DNA of 64,000 nt from Amphibalanus amphitrite (taxonomy: Eukaryota; Arthropoda; Thecostraca; Balanomorpha; Balanidae). Under the pieces are notes generated by a model. That model was not told the DNA's origin. It saw only the letters and a list, made by a program, of their open reading frames with translations, and did not search any database. Positions 12,643 to 25,040 of the stretch are shown here, in pieces (positions within the stretch are counted from its first letter, which is position 1; each line of letters starts with the position of its first letter). Location: assembly GCF_019059575.1 (NCBI RefSeq), contig NW_024882889.1, forward strand, positions 1 to 64,000. The letters run 5' to 3'. A program made the translations under genes and the position numbers.

Positions 12643-14580
12643 GCGCTGAGGGCGCAGCGTGCTGTATTGATTTGTTGACCCAGAACGGGCTCGTGCAGCC
12701 TCCCACCTGTCCTGTGCCAGAAATCCATTTTCTGGTGCCGGCTCGGCGTTTCATCTGCTTCCACTATCCATTTCCGGTGGGGTTTCATGTCCGGAATGAG
12801 ACCTAACTCACGGGACGCATTCATCTTAGTCTCATTTTATTTGCGTTCTTTCATTTGTTGTAATGCTACTGTCAGCATTTTGCTAGATGGGGACATTGCA
12901 GGCGTTTCAGCGTATTGTAGTTTCCTGCTCTGGTGCTGCCATTGCGCTGCTCTAACGAGATCAGCACGGCAGGAAAGAGGACGTTCTGGAAGGAGGGCTG
13001 CCGTTCTTTTTAAGAGAAGATGGTCAATGGTCATGCACTCATGCCCGATGATATCTAAATATTAAAAACACTCCTACGGCGTGACCCGTTGAAAACCCAT
13101 AAATGACTCCGATACTCATCTCCATTTATTTATCTTTCTTTCCGCTTCCTATTTTGCCCTTTCGGCTCATGATGACTGAGAGGACAACTATTATCGGCTT
13201 GGTGCAGCGTGAAGCGTTACTGCTTCTATCGTTGCCAGCGTGTTTTTCATACCCATCGCTGTGCCGTTGTGATAAACGTCGCTGCCATCTGGGAGCAGTT
13301 CCTTAAATTATTTCAAGTTTAAACCAGATAAGGATCATGCGAATGGCCTCAGCTGTTTCGTCACCGAGACCAATAGTTGTCAAGAAGTCGGCGTGTATTG
13401 AGTCCTCCAGAGAAATCAGAGTTCTCAGTCCTCGTGTCGATAAATCTGGTAAAACCCTGGGAATAAAACTGCCCGCCATAAAAACACATGGCAAACGTTG
13501 CATCGCGAAAGCCATAAAACTTAACAACATCGCAGTAGCAGACAGTTGGCAATGTCATAAAAATGGCGTCTCTACGCACTGATAAACACCGCATTGGTCT
13601 GGAATGTCCTCCGATCAAGTTCTGTCAAACCTTGCCGCCGCCTCTCGTCACCCCACCGCGACCTCCCTATCGTCGACGACATCGTCGAGTGTTTCCGTCG
13701 CAGTCGATGAGACGGACCAGCTGCCGGCGGCCCCTCCGAATTGATCTGTTGTCGGCAGCGATGATACGGGCTGAGGGCGACGGGCTATGGGTGGTAGGCT
13801 GAGGGCTGAGGGCGACGGGCGACGGGCTATGGGTGGCGAGCTGAAGGTGGGGAGCGCAGGGCATCGGCCGGGGTGATAGGGGACAGAGGGACCGCCGGTC
13901 AACCGACGTGAATGTGTAGACCGGCGTAGATGAGCTTCTATTGAAGTGATGTAAGTGGTAAGTTCGATCAAATAAAGCTTGTGTGTTGTAGCTTGTGGAT
14001 ATGTGAGATAAGTTTCAGGCTGATCCGCGATCTGCATGCTCGTTTTTGAAGAGTCGTTCTAGCCGATTGGGCTAGATGACTTGACAACGGGTTTCGGTAG
14101 AAATTCTAAATCAACTTAGAATGCAAAAATAACTTTTCGAATAGGAAAGCAGATCAGCTGTTACGCCGTATGATTTTTTCCTTCAATTCGTTGTCTGGAG
14201 GCACATGCATTTCCACTGTCCACGGACGTGTGCTCGTGCGCTTCCCAGCTCGCTTTCCTCACCTCTCCCAGCCTGGTCCGTAGAAGGGTGTGACCTCCGC
14301 CACCAGCACCCCTGTCGTCGCCATCGCTCCAGCGCACACCACAGGCGCCGCGCGCTAATAGCCGGTGACGGCTCGCCGAGACGTGCTGTCGCCTCCGAGA
14401 TGAGCCCCGGCTGCCGACGTGGCTCCGACGGTTCCGACGACGACGATGATGGTTTTCGACGGCGTCTGCCGAGGTAGCTACTACGGCTGGACGGTGGTGG
14501 AGGCGACGGCACTGCTTTGGCCTTTGAGACACAATGGTGTGAGAATCTGTTTCACTTCCCTAGTTGGTTGCTGTTCTCCG
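10077..14580. other. Long gene-less stretch with homopolymer runs
   Basis: No exon or RNA gene is supported. It has a T8-G13 run near 10538-10558 and a run of at least 28 C at about 12611-12640. A near-duplicate CTGAGGGCGACGGGCTATGG appears twice at 13770-13835. Some frames of 120-190 codons span it on both strands, for example 12240-12824 on minus. They either run through the C run or are Arg/Pro-rich and resemble no family I know. Confidence 0.4.
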
Positions 14581-14661
14581 GTTTTCGACCGCTGATCACC
14601 GATTTCGACCGCTGATCATCGGTTTTCGACCGCCAGTCGCCGTTTTCGACCGCCTGGTTGT
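14581..14661. repeat. Four-copy minisatellite, about 20-bp unit
   Basis: Four tandem units of TTTTCGACCGC followed by a variable tail (TGATCACCG, TGATCATCG, CAGTCGCCG, CTGGTTGTC), starting near 14582, 14602, 14623 and 14643. The head is strictly conserved and the tail drifts. Too short to be structural DNA. Confidence 0.85.
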
Positions 14662-15540
14662 CGTCGGTTGTCGGTTGGCGCTACTCATTGGCTCCAATTC
14701 GGCCGGAATGTTCTCGTTTAGCTGTAATTAGGTACTTAAATGTTAACAGGTAGCGGTGAAGCAGTTTACGCTGTGGATGGCTTAAACTGAAATGTTTTGT
14801 AACTGATTACAACTGGCATTTCCTTATTGCTTCTCTTCAAGCCCTGCAAATCATGCCATATTCATAAGAAGAGGTTGCATGCACCTTTCGTGTAGGTATA
14901 ATTTTTACCGGTAGGTACTGAGTTCCATCGTCCCGCTCCAATGAAGATTATAATAGCACGCAAGCCTTCAATCGTTCTTTACGCGAATTGCGGATCTGTG
15001 GTATAATCTTCCGCCGCCTAATCCAGTAGTATCGATGAAATTCTACGATTATTAGGCGGGCAGCCTTCTTCATTATACTAGTGGCCGCTCATCGAATAAT
15101 TGTTCGACACTAACTTTTTCAGGCTTTGGTCAATTTAATTTAAAAGGCCGGGTACACATTGGCTAGATCAGCCATCATTAGGCTGGGTAACCTCGAATAT
15201 GAGCTGGATCACTGCTCTGGTGAGCTCAGACGCTCGCCAGCTGTACCGTCTATCAGCTGTGTTGTAGCGTCACTCCGATTCCGTGTCGTGTGAAAAACTG
15301 CAACACTTGTGACAACGCTATATACGCCGCCAGCCACGCACTACATACATCAGACATTGCTCGCGATCTGGCCTCCGTTCTGCAGAAACGCGGACAAGTG
15401 CGTCGCCAGGCTCTGAGAGCGCACTTCGCATCAGTGCAGAATTCTCTGCGTTGTTGAACTCAGTCTGTGAGAAATGTCACCTCATTGAGATATCTCGTGC
15501 CGAGACAGACTGATGTCGTGCTGAGACAGCTCAGCCCCAC
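14662..15540. other. AT-richer unassigned stretch
   Basis: No gene was found. It separates the minisatellite from the CG-rich block that follows. Confidence 0.35.
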
Positions 15541-17660
15541 GGCGATGGCTTATTTTTACGACCGGCGTGAGCAGCAATCGGTCGATCGCGCAGTTACGCA
15601 GCCGTGTACAAGTCTGGACCGTTTGTATTGAAGCCGCGCTCGGCTCGAGGAGTGGGGTGCACGACGGTTTTTGCCGCACCGCTCACCTGTCTCTCCTCGG
15701 CTCGGCTAGAGTCAGCCCGGCTGCCGACCCGCCTGTTGCGAGCCGGCGCCGCTGCCGATCACGCCTGCGGTGCGGCGTTTTTACCCGCTGACACAGCGTG
15801 CTGCCGCGGGCGTGCTGCTGCCGAGCTTTCAGGAGAGATCGTGGTGGGCCGTAGAGGGCCGTACCACGCCGTGGTGCGGGCGGACCGAGCACGGCCGGTA
15901 CGGCCGCTACGGCACGGTATGGTGGGACGTGCTTACCACGGCGGGCACGCCCGCCACGCCGGGTGGTGGTTTACAGCACGTCTGGCTTGTGACGGTCCCG
16001 ACAGCCACGGCTGCTTTGATAGCTTTGACAGCTCCGTCAGGGTTGGCCTCGATACACAGTGACATGCCTGGCCGTTTGGCGGTGACGGTCGCGTTTGTTC
16101 AGAGAATTGCAATGACTTGAGCTCAGAGCCTTAGGTCTCCAGCAATGGTGGCTCGTCTCTGGCTCCGGCGGTAGTGGATTTTGGTGGACTGCCACTGCTG
16201 GAGTGATCTATTCAATATAAACCGACCATTAGTATGACAGGGTCATGCCTGGCCCGTTTATGGAGAGCGCCGGTCCCTCGAAAATGTCGGCATTACCCGG
16301 CGCCTGAGTAGTTAACAGTCGGGCGGCGAAAGCTGAACGCTGGCGGTGTTTTCAATCATCTGGGACCGGCGCTGTGGTGCGCCATTGTTGTCTCACAGCG
16401 CCGAGCCCGCCGCGCGGAGCGCTAGTGGTGACGGCGCCGTGCCGGGATTTGATGAGCGAGGCGGGTGGCGACGCGTGGACCGCGTGAGGCTGAGACCGTC
16501 ACCCTAACGCCTCCATCGCCGTCCCTGGCGGCTCTCAGCTGTCCCCGTCGCTCGCAGAAAGTGAGCCCTGCGTCCTCCCGGCCGTGTGCCCGTCTGCTCG
16601 TCTGCTCGTCTGTCTCGTCTGTCTCGCGGGTAAGACGCGGACGGTGAGGGGATCGCGAAGGTCGTTACGGCGCACCTTCTCGGACCGTTCCAGCCTTGAC
16701 CGTCTGGGGCGGCGCGGAGCGGTGACACCCATCGCACTCCCACACAGGTGCCGAGTGGTGGGTAGGGGCGGCGGCAGGGTACCCCGAACGGACCGACCCG
16801 ATACCGGCAGCCGGCAGTGGAGCCGTGCGGTTCCCCCAAACACAGCCGGCTGTCTGTCAGCCGTCCCGCGGCCCGTGTACCGGTGTCAGACACGCGGCAT
16901 GTAGGTGCGTACCGGCGCAGGTGGGGTCCGCCCGCCGCCCCCGACGCACGGGCCGCCGGCCGGCCAGGGGTGGCCGACCAGTATGGTCCGCATTAGTCTG
17001 CGTTGCGCCCTCAATGCAGGTTTGCTGTGGATGGGGTGCAGTCTGCAGGTCGAACCAGAGCCGTTAAAACGCTGCCACTCCTTCCGTGACAACCCAGTTT
17101 CTTGAGATTACTCCTCGGATCTCCCTCTCATTCCCATCAAGTCTCGTAAAACGACCTACGATCGGCGGCCAATGCGGACATCGCCGATCCGTCTGGGTCC
17201 GGCCGGGCGGCCTGCGGCGTCAGCGGCGGCCGGCGCGGGTCGAACACCCCTGGCGGCGGCCGGCCGGCCTCGGCAGCCAGCGGGCGGCCGCGCCGTGGCG
17301 GCACTACGGCGCCGGAGTCGGTGCCGTCAGCGTCGGTCGTGCGTGGAGAGGGGGTCGAACGAGACGAGGTGCCGCGTGCCGCGCTGCTGGACTGTCTCAG
17401 ACTGCCTGCGTCCCTCGCTGAGGGCTGGACGTGCACTGGTGATTCAAGTTTTTACTGCTACTACCATCGCTGCCGCCGTTGCTCCTGCACCGCCGTCGTG
17501 CCGTCTCATGATCGTGAGTTCTCACAGGGAGGCCCCGCGGGAGCACGGGGCGCGGATTACTGCTGATTTGGCGAGCGGGCGCCGGAGCCACCTGAGCCCA
17601 CCGACCCTTATCGTGCTCCTTAGACAGCTGGGATCGAATTCCAGACGTCTGGTCGGCATG
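15541..17660. promoter_or_regulatory. CG-rich block, possible CpG island / distal promoter
   Basis: About 2.1 kb of CG-rich DNA with many CpG and GCCGGC steps, standing out from AT-richer DNA on the left. Frames of up to about 200 codons exist on both strands and overlap each other heavily, which is typical of GC-rich DNA rather than coding. A plausible 5' splice site, CGCGG|GTAAGACG, lies at about 16630 after a pyrimidine-rich run (TCTGCTCGTCTGTCTCG), so a non-coding first exon is possible. This is a composition-based suggestion only; no TATA box or start site was identified. Confidence 0.25.
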
Positions 17661-17867
17661 TTGCGAGTTGCGACCTCAGGGGTGTCTGGAAATACCGTAC
17701 CCAAGGGAACTCGGTTCACAGGGGTGACCAGCATATCCGAGATAGATTTTGGGCACGTGGGTCTGGGATTTTATTGCCTACAACATCTGTGAACCTCTTG
17801 GATCTCCAGCGACTGAGAGCCAGTGCAGATGTGTCGGCCCTGGACTGATTGGTAGCTCAGAAATGGC

Positions 17868-18446
<579 letters not shown>

Positions 18447-19978
18447 CCCTCGCGTGGCTGGTGTGTGGGTCGGCCGACTGACCTCGTCGCAGCGAGACCG
18501 TGCATTATGTCGGCTCTGGAGCGTCTTACGTGGGCCGGTCGCCAGCCTCCACGGCCGAGATGCGGAGAAGGAACTGATGAGAGTGTCTGTAGGGGAGGGG
18601 TGACGGAGTTCTGCCTATTGGGCTGCGTGCGGCTGTGGTCGGGATGGGCGGGGGGGGGGGGGGGAATGATGGGTGGTGGTGAGCTACAGGTGGTGACTCA
18701 AGCGGTTGATGCTCGAGCTAGAATGTGCTAACAGCTGCATAGAAATACGCATATTGCATGTGGAGAGAACCAAAGTCGGGCCTGCCATGGTCTGCCTCCA
18801 CAGGTGGTTCGTTTGCAGCGGGAGCCATCCGGCCAGACTGCTTTGTTTGGTCGCTCATATCAGCGTCCGATGCTCATACCCCATATGGTCTCGGGTGGCA
18901 CTGCCAGCTTCTAATCCGCACTAATCTGGACGATGTCCTCCTAAACGGTCCACACTCAGGACAGGTGCGATGTCCAAAGGTCTAGTCGCCGTTGATGATG
19001 GTAGCGACTAGCGGGTAGCTACCTGTGTTTAGCGGTATTTCCCCTCCTCACTGCGTAGCTGGTTCCAGAACCGACCCGACCCCGTCCCGGTGGGATGCCG
19101 GATGACTCACCTGAGAACTGCCGCGCAATCGGCGGATTACTCCCCGAAGGCGGTGATTCGACTGGATGTTGGATTGTCGTACAGTGGTGATTACTCTGTG
19201 AATCGCGCGTAACACGTCAATGTATTGGTGCACCAGTGTTCGCGATCTAGCAGCAACAATTGCCAGCTTGGTGACCGGATCTCGATCTGATCGGACTCGG
19301 TGAAAACGCTACAGTGGCGGTGACGATGGTCGCTGCCAAATTTGGAATCACATTACTTCTGCCTTATTAATCCTTTTCTTGCCTCGCCTTCATTCATTAA
19401 CCGTACTCTTTTTTTTTGCCTTATTAACTCAATCTTTCTCTTAAAACATTCCTTTTCCGGACTCACATCAATAAAGTCGCGCTTACCTTGAGCAATTTCT
19501 GACCTTGATGACGATGTTCCAACAGACCCGCCCCCGACCACCCTTACCTGTCGCCCCAGGTCATCACCACCCCTCTCAGCACATCCCGGTGTGCTCCGTC
19601 GCCGCCGACGTTCTCCCGTCGCCGTCGACGTTCTGTTTGGGCCGTCGGACTCGACGGGCGGCCCGCCCGCCGGGAATCGATGTTTGTTTTCGCTTCTCGT
19701 CCCGGCCGACACCGGGCTGGTGGACCGAGTCTTTACGACCTGGCCACGGACGGCCCGTCCCCTGGGAATCGCGGAGGGGCGGGGCCGAAAGATAGGCGTG
19801 GTGTGTGGGAGAGGGGCGGGGCTGAAAAATGGGTGTGGTGCATGGGACAGACGTGTTTCCGTTACCTTCGTCAAAAGATTAACATGGATGAGATCGATGG
19901 ATGGATGCATGTGTACTTTTTGATATACATACTGACTACACTGGTGTGATATTCTTTCAGCTGTTTGACAATCGCTCA
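18447..19978. other. Unassigned stretch
   Basis: No exon is supported. It has a G run at about 18650-18663. An opposite-strand frame of 223 codons (19353-20024) looks long, but its composition is uneven, it runs across the 40-bp duplication that follows, and it resembles no family I know. Confidence 0.35.
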
Positions 19979-20058
19979 ATTCATTTGTATGATTCTCCCT
20001 TATTTGCTGTGAATCACAATTCATTTGTATGATTCTCCCTTATTTGTTGTGAATCACA
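19979..20058. repeat. 40-bp exact-length tandem duplication
   Basis: Two adjacent 40-base copies, AATTCATTTGTATGATTCTC and so on, that differ at one base (GCTGTGAATCAC versus GTTGTGAATCAC). The near-identity implies a recent event. Confidence 0.95.
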
Positions 20059-21580
20059 ACGTCTAATGAAGCTCTTAATCATTCATTCACTCGATTCACG
20101 GCCTATAACACTTTCAGCTCATTTAATCCTTGCCCGGTTTACCGGTGACTGTTCACTGTCCAGTGTTCAGCATCCCTCAGCTCGTTTGTTTTGCTGGGTT
20201 AGGCATCAGTAACCCACAGACCATAGCCCAACTTGTACATGTCCCCTTACATGTACCGATGTCGGTGGGCTCAGGTTTCCAGTACGCTCGTATTGGTTCG
20301 CTGTGTGGAATGTGCCCAGAACTGCGCTCCACTCCGCACTGGCGCTCATTGTGACGATCGAACACCAGTGTGTACTTGCTATTGTTGACCTTGGAAGAAG
20401 AGGTGCACCTTTATGCTCTACTTAGTGCCCCGTCGTAAACTCTTTTACTTTGGCAACGGCTCGAGAAAAGCATTGTTTGTGAAAGAATACTGCATCTTTT
20501 GTGGTCCATGGCATATAACTTGTAACAGTTTATGGACCAGAAGGTACGAACACTCATGAAAGCTAAACTGGATGACATAACGCGGCTTTTATCTTTAAAA
20601 TGTAAAGAATGTTAAATAAGGGGTCTATTCAAGCAAAGCATACGCTTTGGTGCACCCTTGTTTACGTTGTTGATGCCGGAAATTGCAAGATCGGGGTTGA
20701 TGATACATTTGTAGGCATTGTTGATAGTTATAGTAAGTCTGGAATATCATCATGACAGCACGTCTGGTAGGACAGAATTGTTACGGTTCACAAACTTTTG
20801 TACAAAAGGCTAGTGAACGGTGGGCTTTGGTGCAATGGAACATGGCTTTATGCGCTTTGGATCCTGGGTTCATCTATCCCATTGTGCTCATTACTCCACT
20901 TTCGGCCATTGTGAAGTTCTTTTTTCATGATAATTGGCAGTCGATTTTATAGGAACAATGCGGTTCCTCATCTGTTCACGAGATTGGAACTGTGACGAGT
21001 GTATTGTGCATTGTGCAAGTTGCAACTCGAGGGGCACTTTGCCCATCTCATGAGTTATTGTTTCGTATAAGTTTTGCTACCTTAGCTAATACGAAAATAG
21101 AAGTATCTTGAGGGTGATCATGATTATCTGTCTGAAGGGCATTTGTGATCCACATATGTTTAGGTCTCCGTTTCCGTCGGTTGTCTGCGTCCGTGAAATA
21201 TGAATTATGGAGTCCGTCAGTGGGCGAGATCTGGATTCCTGGAGCCATTGCAAGGCGCTGTAAAGCGATTTGACGAGAAAATAGCATGGTGCCATGGTAA
21301 CTCGGTAGATTTCACTTAACTGATCTCACTATTTATTTCACATTCAGGTCTGATTGCATACATTTTAATGCATTCTTGCCTTGTCGACTGTAATTCGTCT
21401 TGAAATTGTTGTTCATTTTCAGTTCTAAGAGTAAGAGACAAGAGGTGCATCTAAAAGCTTTCAATCTGTGCAGTCAACTATGGAAAGCTTTCTCTTGCTT
21501 CATCTTCCCTATCAGGTATTTCCGAGCGTCAAATTCGAGTTCGAGTGTATGGTATTTTTCTGAATGATTGCTATGTCTTA
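20059..21580. other. Unassigned stretch
   Basis: No gene, RNA or clear repeat seen. Codon-like order is lacking and frames are short. Confidence 0.35.
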
Positions 21581-21623
21581 CACTGAAAGAAAAAATGACA
21601 CCAAATGGGGGGTAGGGTGACTC

Positions 21624-21904
21624 TGCCAAAAAGTCCGCCCCACGGGGGTGTCAAACAAACTCTCTTTTGGGGCATCATAACACCGTAATATGGTGTCCGT
21701 GAACGCCGTTTATTGGCGTACATGGACTCTTGATTTCGGAGTTTGGATGCCCCAAAAGAGAGTTTTTTGACACCCCTGTGGGGCGGACTTTTTGGCATGT
21801 CACCATAAATAGAGTCGCGACTCCCCTTAGGACTCTTTCTTTTGGGGTAATGATGCCCCAAAAGAGGGTATTTTGACACTCCTATGGGGCGGACTTTTTG
21901 GCAT
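21624..21904. repeat. Three copies of a 52-bp module, one inverted
   Basis: The module ATGCCCCAAAAGAGAG..GACACC..GGGGCGGACTTTTTGGCAT occurs at 21747-21798 and 21853-21904 on +, and at 21624-21675 on minus. The first and second copies can pair as a stem of about 50 bp with a 71-base loop. The pieces are very similar, so the folded form may be stable. Confidence 0.85.
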
Positions 21905-22269
21905 ATTACCTTAAATGGAGTCATAGCTCTCTTGAATTACCCCCTACCGAGGTGCAAATGACACTTTTCTGGAGTGTTATCTTCCTAAAGGTGTCAAATA
22001 TCCCTACGCGCGACGCGCTTCAGCAGAACCGTCTTATTTGGTGTTTCACCATTCTTCAGCGAAACAGCAATCCACGGTGCCGCCATTCACTGTTGTCACC
22101 GTGACATGTATAGATGTATTCCATTTCCATCATATCTTGAGAAATTCCAAAGTATTCTTCTCGGAAGATCTCTAGATATGACTTCAATGTCCACATCCGG
22201 TCTGCAAACTTTGATTTGACTCCAAGATTGGAATCTAATCAGTATAACCACGCACATTTTGTTTGTTTT

Positions 22270-22560
22270 TGTTTTGTTGGGTTAGGCCCTTTCGGTCGAC
22301 AAGACCATTGCAGAGCCGGGAGGATGATAGGAATTAGGGGGAGACATTGGTCTGGGCAGGCATCCTAGTGAGTCGCCGGGGCTGAGCCCGTCCGAAGACA
22401 GGCCACCCAGCCCCAAGGCACTCACTGCACCCGGCTACGGGGTGCGCTCCCTCGGGAGCAGCGGTGCCGCTCCAAGGGAGCAGCCCGCATGAGATAAAGT
22501 TGCCTGTCCAGCCCGGAAGGGGGTGGCGGTGTGGAGGAGAAGGATTTCAGTATCCTGAGG
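22270..22560. other. Hairpin-rich GC segment in the middle of the element
   Basis: A GC-rich stretch inside an AT-rich element. AGTGAGT..GGGGCTG (from 22367) pairs with CAGCCCC..ACTCACT (to 22426). A second hairpin is built on GCTCCCTCGGGAGC (about 22448-22461), with a further GCTCC/GGAGC pair downstream. It may be a nested insertion such as a SINE or a structured RNA-like module. I found no clear A and B boxes. Confidence 0.4.
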
Positions 22561-22883
22561 ATAGAAGCACGGATAGGTGACCACGCACATGCAAGTATTA
22601 TGCTTTATTATATACAACATGAATCTTTTCACCGAGTTTTAGCCGTCAAAGCATTACCACACAATCATCTTACATCATACAGAAGTTGTGATGGGCCAGT
22701 CCTAAATCTCAAACTGCCAAACTGATGAAAATGATGAAAGAAAGACAAGGTACGTCAAACCTACAGACAAAAAGCGGAAAGTTCGACGCAAAAAAGACTG
22801 TCACAATCAGCGACATCTATGAGAAAAAGTAAAACTTTCAGTACCAGCACGATAGCAGTGCCACCTATATAACATCCGTTTAA

Positions 22884-23435
22884 AGGAGTCGTAGAGGAGT
22901 CTGAAACCTTAAATAGGGAGTATACTTTTTCTGTTAGAGTTTAACGTTCCCGTAATGTAACGTCACACTTTTGTTAGAGGGACATATCTTCAGCGAGGTA
23001 TTTAGTCGTAGTTCTTTAAAAGAAAGCCGTACATCAATGGAAATTTGCAAAAGGGAGTGGTAGATCATGAGGGATCATTCAACAGGGAGTCGTACACCTT
23101 CAAAAGCGAGTCATACCTATATGTAAACTATATATAGGCGTCGTACATATCTTAAAAGAAAATCGTACCTAACTCAAAAGGGATTCGCACATTTCCAAAA
23201 AGGAGTTGCGCCTCTCGAAAAGGGAGTTGCACATTTTTAGGGCGAGTCGCACATGTTAAAAAGGGAGTCACTCATTTTCAAACGAGAGTCACACAGTTTC
23301 AAAAGGGAATCACTTATTCTCCAAAGGTAGTCACCTACGTTCAAAAGAGAGTCATCCTTCTTTGATGAGGAGTCAGATATTTTGGCAAGAGAGTAAAGCA
23401 CCTTTTATGGGAGTCAAATGTGTAAAAGGAGTCTC
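22884..23435. repeat. Phased GGGAGTC array, 21-bp period
   Basis: The core (G/A)(G/C)GAGTC, usually preceded by AAAA and followed by (G/A)CACAT, starts near 23180, 23201, 23222, 23242, 23263, 23284, 23305, 23326, 23347, 23369, 23390 and 23409. The spacing is almost always 21 bases. Before that the spacings are 21 or 32 (23053, 23085, 23106, 23138, 23159). Twenty-one bases is two turns of B-DNA, so the motifs lie on one face of the helix. After 23435 the motif appears in the inverse sense (GACTCCC). Confidence 0.85.
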
Positions 23436-23797
23436 GACTCCATGTTAAGTGATGCAATAACGTAGAGTCAAGACACCTCATTTTAACTTGACTCTCATAA
23501 AGGGGTGTCTTACTCCCTTGCTAAGATGCACGACTCCCTTTCAAAGATAGCCAACTCCCCAACAAAGGCGTCAACTATTGCCGTTTTGGTGTCGGACACC
23601 CTCGCAGAGCTCACTGATCCGATTTAAGGGTGTCATGACCCTCTCAGGAGGACACCATATTTTGGCTTCGTCGGAAACCGACGCCAAACGATGGGGTCAA
23701 TGACCATACATTTTGGAGTCGGACACCAAAATCTAAGCACTCAGACTCTAAAACATGGAGTCGTCGTAGAGGTGGGGTGTCAAAATTTTTATCAGTG

Positions 23798-24710
23798 TAG
23801 AGGTGAAAAGACGCATGACAAACGCGGAATCTACGTGCGCCTACCAATATGATTAGTTTTGTAATTCAGTAACACCTTGCCTCTTTTTGATAGTCCCACC
23901 AGTCACCACAACCATGGGCTTTTGTTGATCGAACCTGGCCGAGATGTCTGTTAATAATTTTGCATAAGCGAAGTCTCAAAAGTTTGACTCTCTGCACAAA
24001 CCGTTTATGAGTTATGATCTAAAATGCGCCAGTGCTCTGCAGTGCCCCGCTTTTTAAACGGAAATGTAGATTATGAAATTGTGATTTTAATTAATGGTCG
24101 GATGTACAGACTGCTGAGAGGTAGACAATAATATAAGCTCAGCTTGTCCTGTAAGTCATTTTTTTGAGCATCTGGTGACTGGTGTGAACCGTATGGGGTA
24201 TGATGATTTTTTTTTGTTTCATTTCCTCAGGCTGTTGGACGCTTTTCATTTGCCATATGACCTGCTCGGTCCCCTGCATCCTAGTGTATTCATCACACCC
24301 CTTCCTTCCCCCACCCCACCACCTTCTCCCCATACCGGTGCGTGACTTCCGGCCGCAGCTCACGTCTCGCCGGGTAACTTCCGGTCGTCTATTTCCGCAC
24401 TACCTGTCTGTGGGTGTCCCGCGGGGCCACCGCCGGGGGCCGGGGCTGGGGTCGCGGGGCGGAGACCAGAACCTCCATTGGCCTCCCACGGAGCACAGAG
24501 CGCTCTCAGAGACGCTACCCTCCTGTGTGTTTGTGAGTGTGATGAGTGAGCCGGGCTGGGGCTCACAGGTCAGACATACAGAGGGGAGGGGGGAAGGGAG
24601 AAGGATCTACCGGGACAAACATACGGCGGAGGGAGGGGACCAGGCTTACCTGGGGTAAATTTGGGACACGTTGGGACGAGGTGACTGGCACAGCGACGTG
24701 GAATCTGATG
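23798..24710. other. Unassigned stretch
   Basis: No supported gene. About 24290-24660 is GC-rich and free of stops in one + frame, but lacks any recognisable domain or splice-bounded exon. Confidence 0.35.
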
Positions 24711-24718
24711 GATGTGGG

Positions 24719-25032
24719 CAGGGCTGCGGAGTCGGAGTCGGAGTCGGAGTCGGAGTCGGAGTCGGTCGGAGTCGACAGTTGTGACCGGAGTCGGAGTCGG
24801 AGTCGGAGTCGATTTTAGAAAACCGAGCCGGAGTCGGAGTCGGAGTCACCGAAAATCTGTCGACTCCGCACTCCGCAGCCCTGCTAGGTCTGCGGAGTCG
24901 GAGTCGGGAGTTGGAGTCGGTCGGAGTCGACAATTCTGCCCGGAGTCGGAGTCGGAGTCGGAGCTGGTTTTTGAAAGCCGTAGTCGGAGTCGGAGTCGGA
25001 GTCGCCGAAAATCAATCGACTCCGCAGCCCTG
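24719..25032. mobile_element. hAT-like GGAGTC MITE, dimeric, with perfect 8-bp target duplication
   Basis: It starts CAGGGCTGCGGAGTCGGAGT (24719) and ends with the inverse, ..GACTCCGCAGCCCTG (25032). The flanks are perfect 8-base direct repeats, GATGTGGG, at 24711-24718 and 25033-25040, which is the hAT hallmark. The inside is two head-to-tail copies, 24719-24887 and about 24888-25032, each running from GCGGAGTC through GGAGTC hexamers to GACTCCGCAG. Non-autonomous, with no coding potential. The intact target duplication suggests a fairly young insertion. Confidence 0.9.
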
Positions 25033-25040
25033 GATGTGGG

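Larger units (their letters stand above)
21581..23797. mobile_element. 2.2-kb TIR element with CACTG ends and phased internal array
   Basis: The left end is CACTGAAAGAAAAAATGACA (21581). The right end, read on minus, is CACTGATAAAAATTTTGACA (ending 23797). TA flanks both ends. CACTG ends are common in DNA transposons. The TA duplication allows Tc1/mariner-like or CACTA-like origins, and no transposase is present to decide. The left half has three copies of a 52-base module (21624-21675 inverted relative to 21747-21798 and 21853-21904). The centre has a hairpin-rich GC segment. The right half is an array of GGGAGTC words. No coding capacity was seen. Confidence 0.7.

Noticed and set aside
19353-20024. 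A 223-codon minus frame
   Set aside because: Runs through the 40-bp tandem duplication and changes character along its length; no family recognised and no splice or initiation context.
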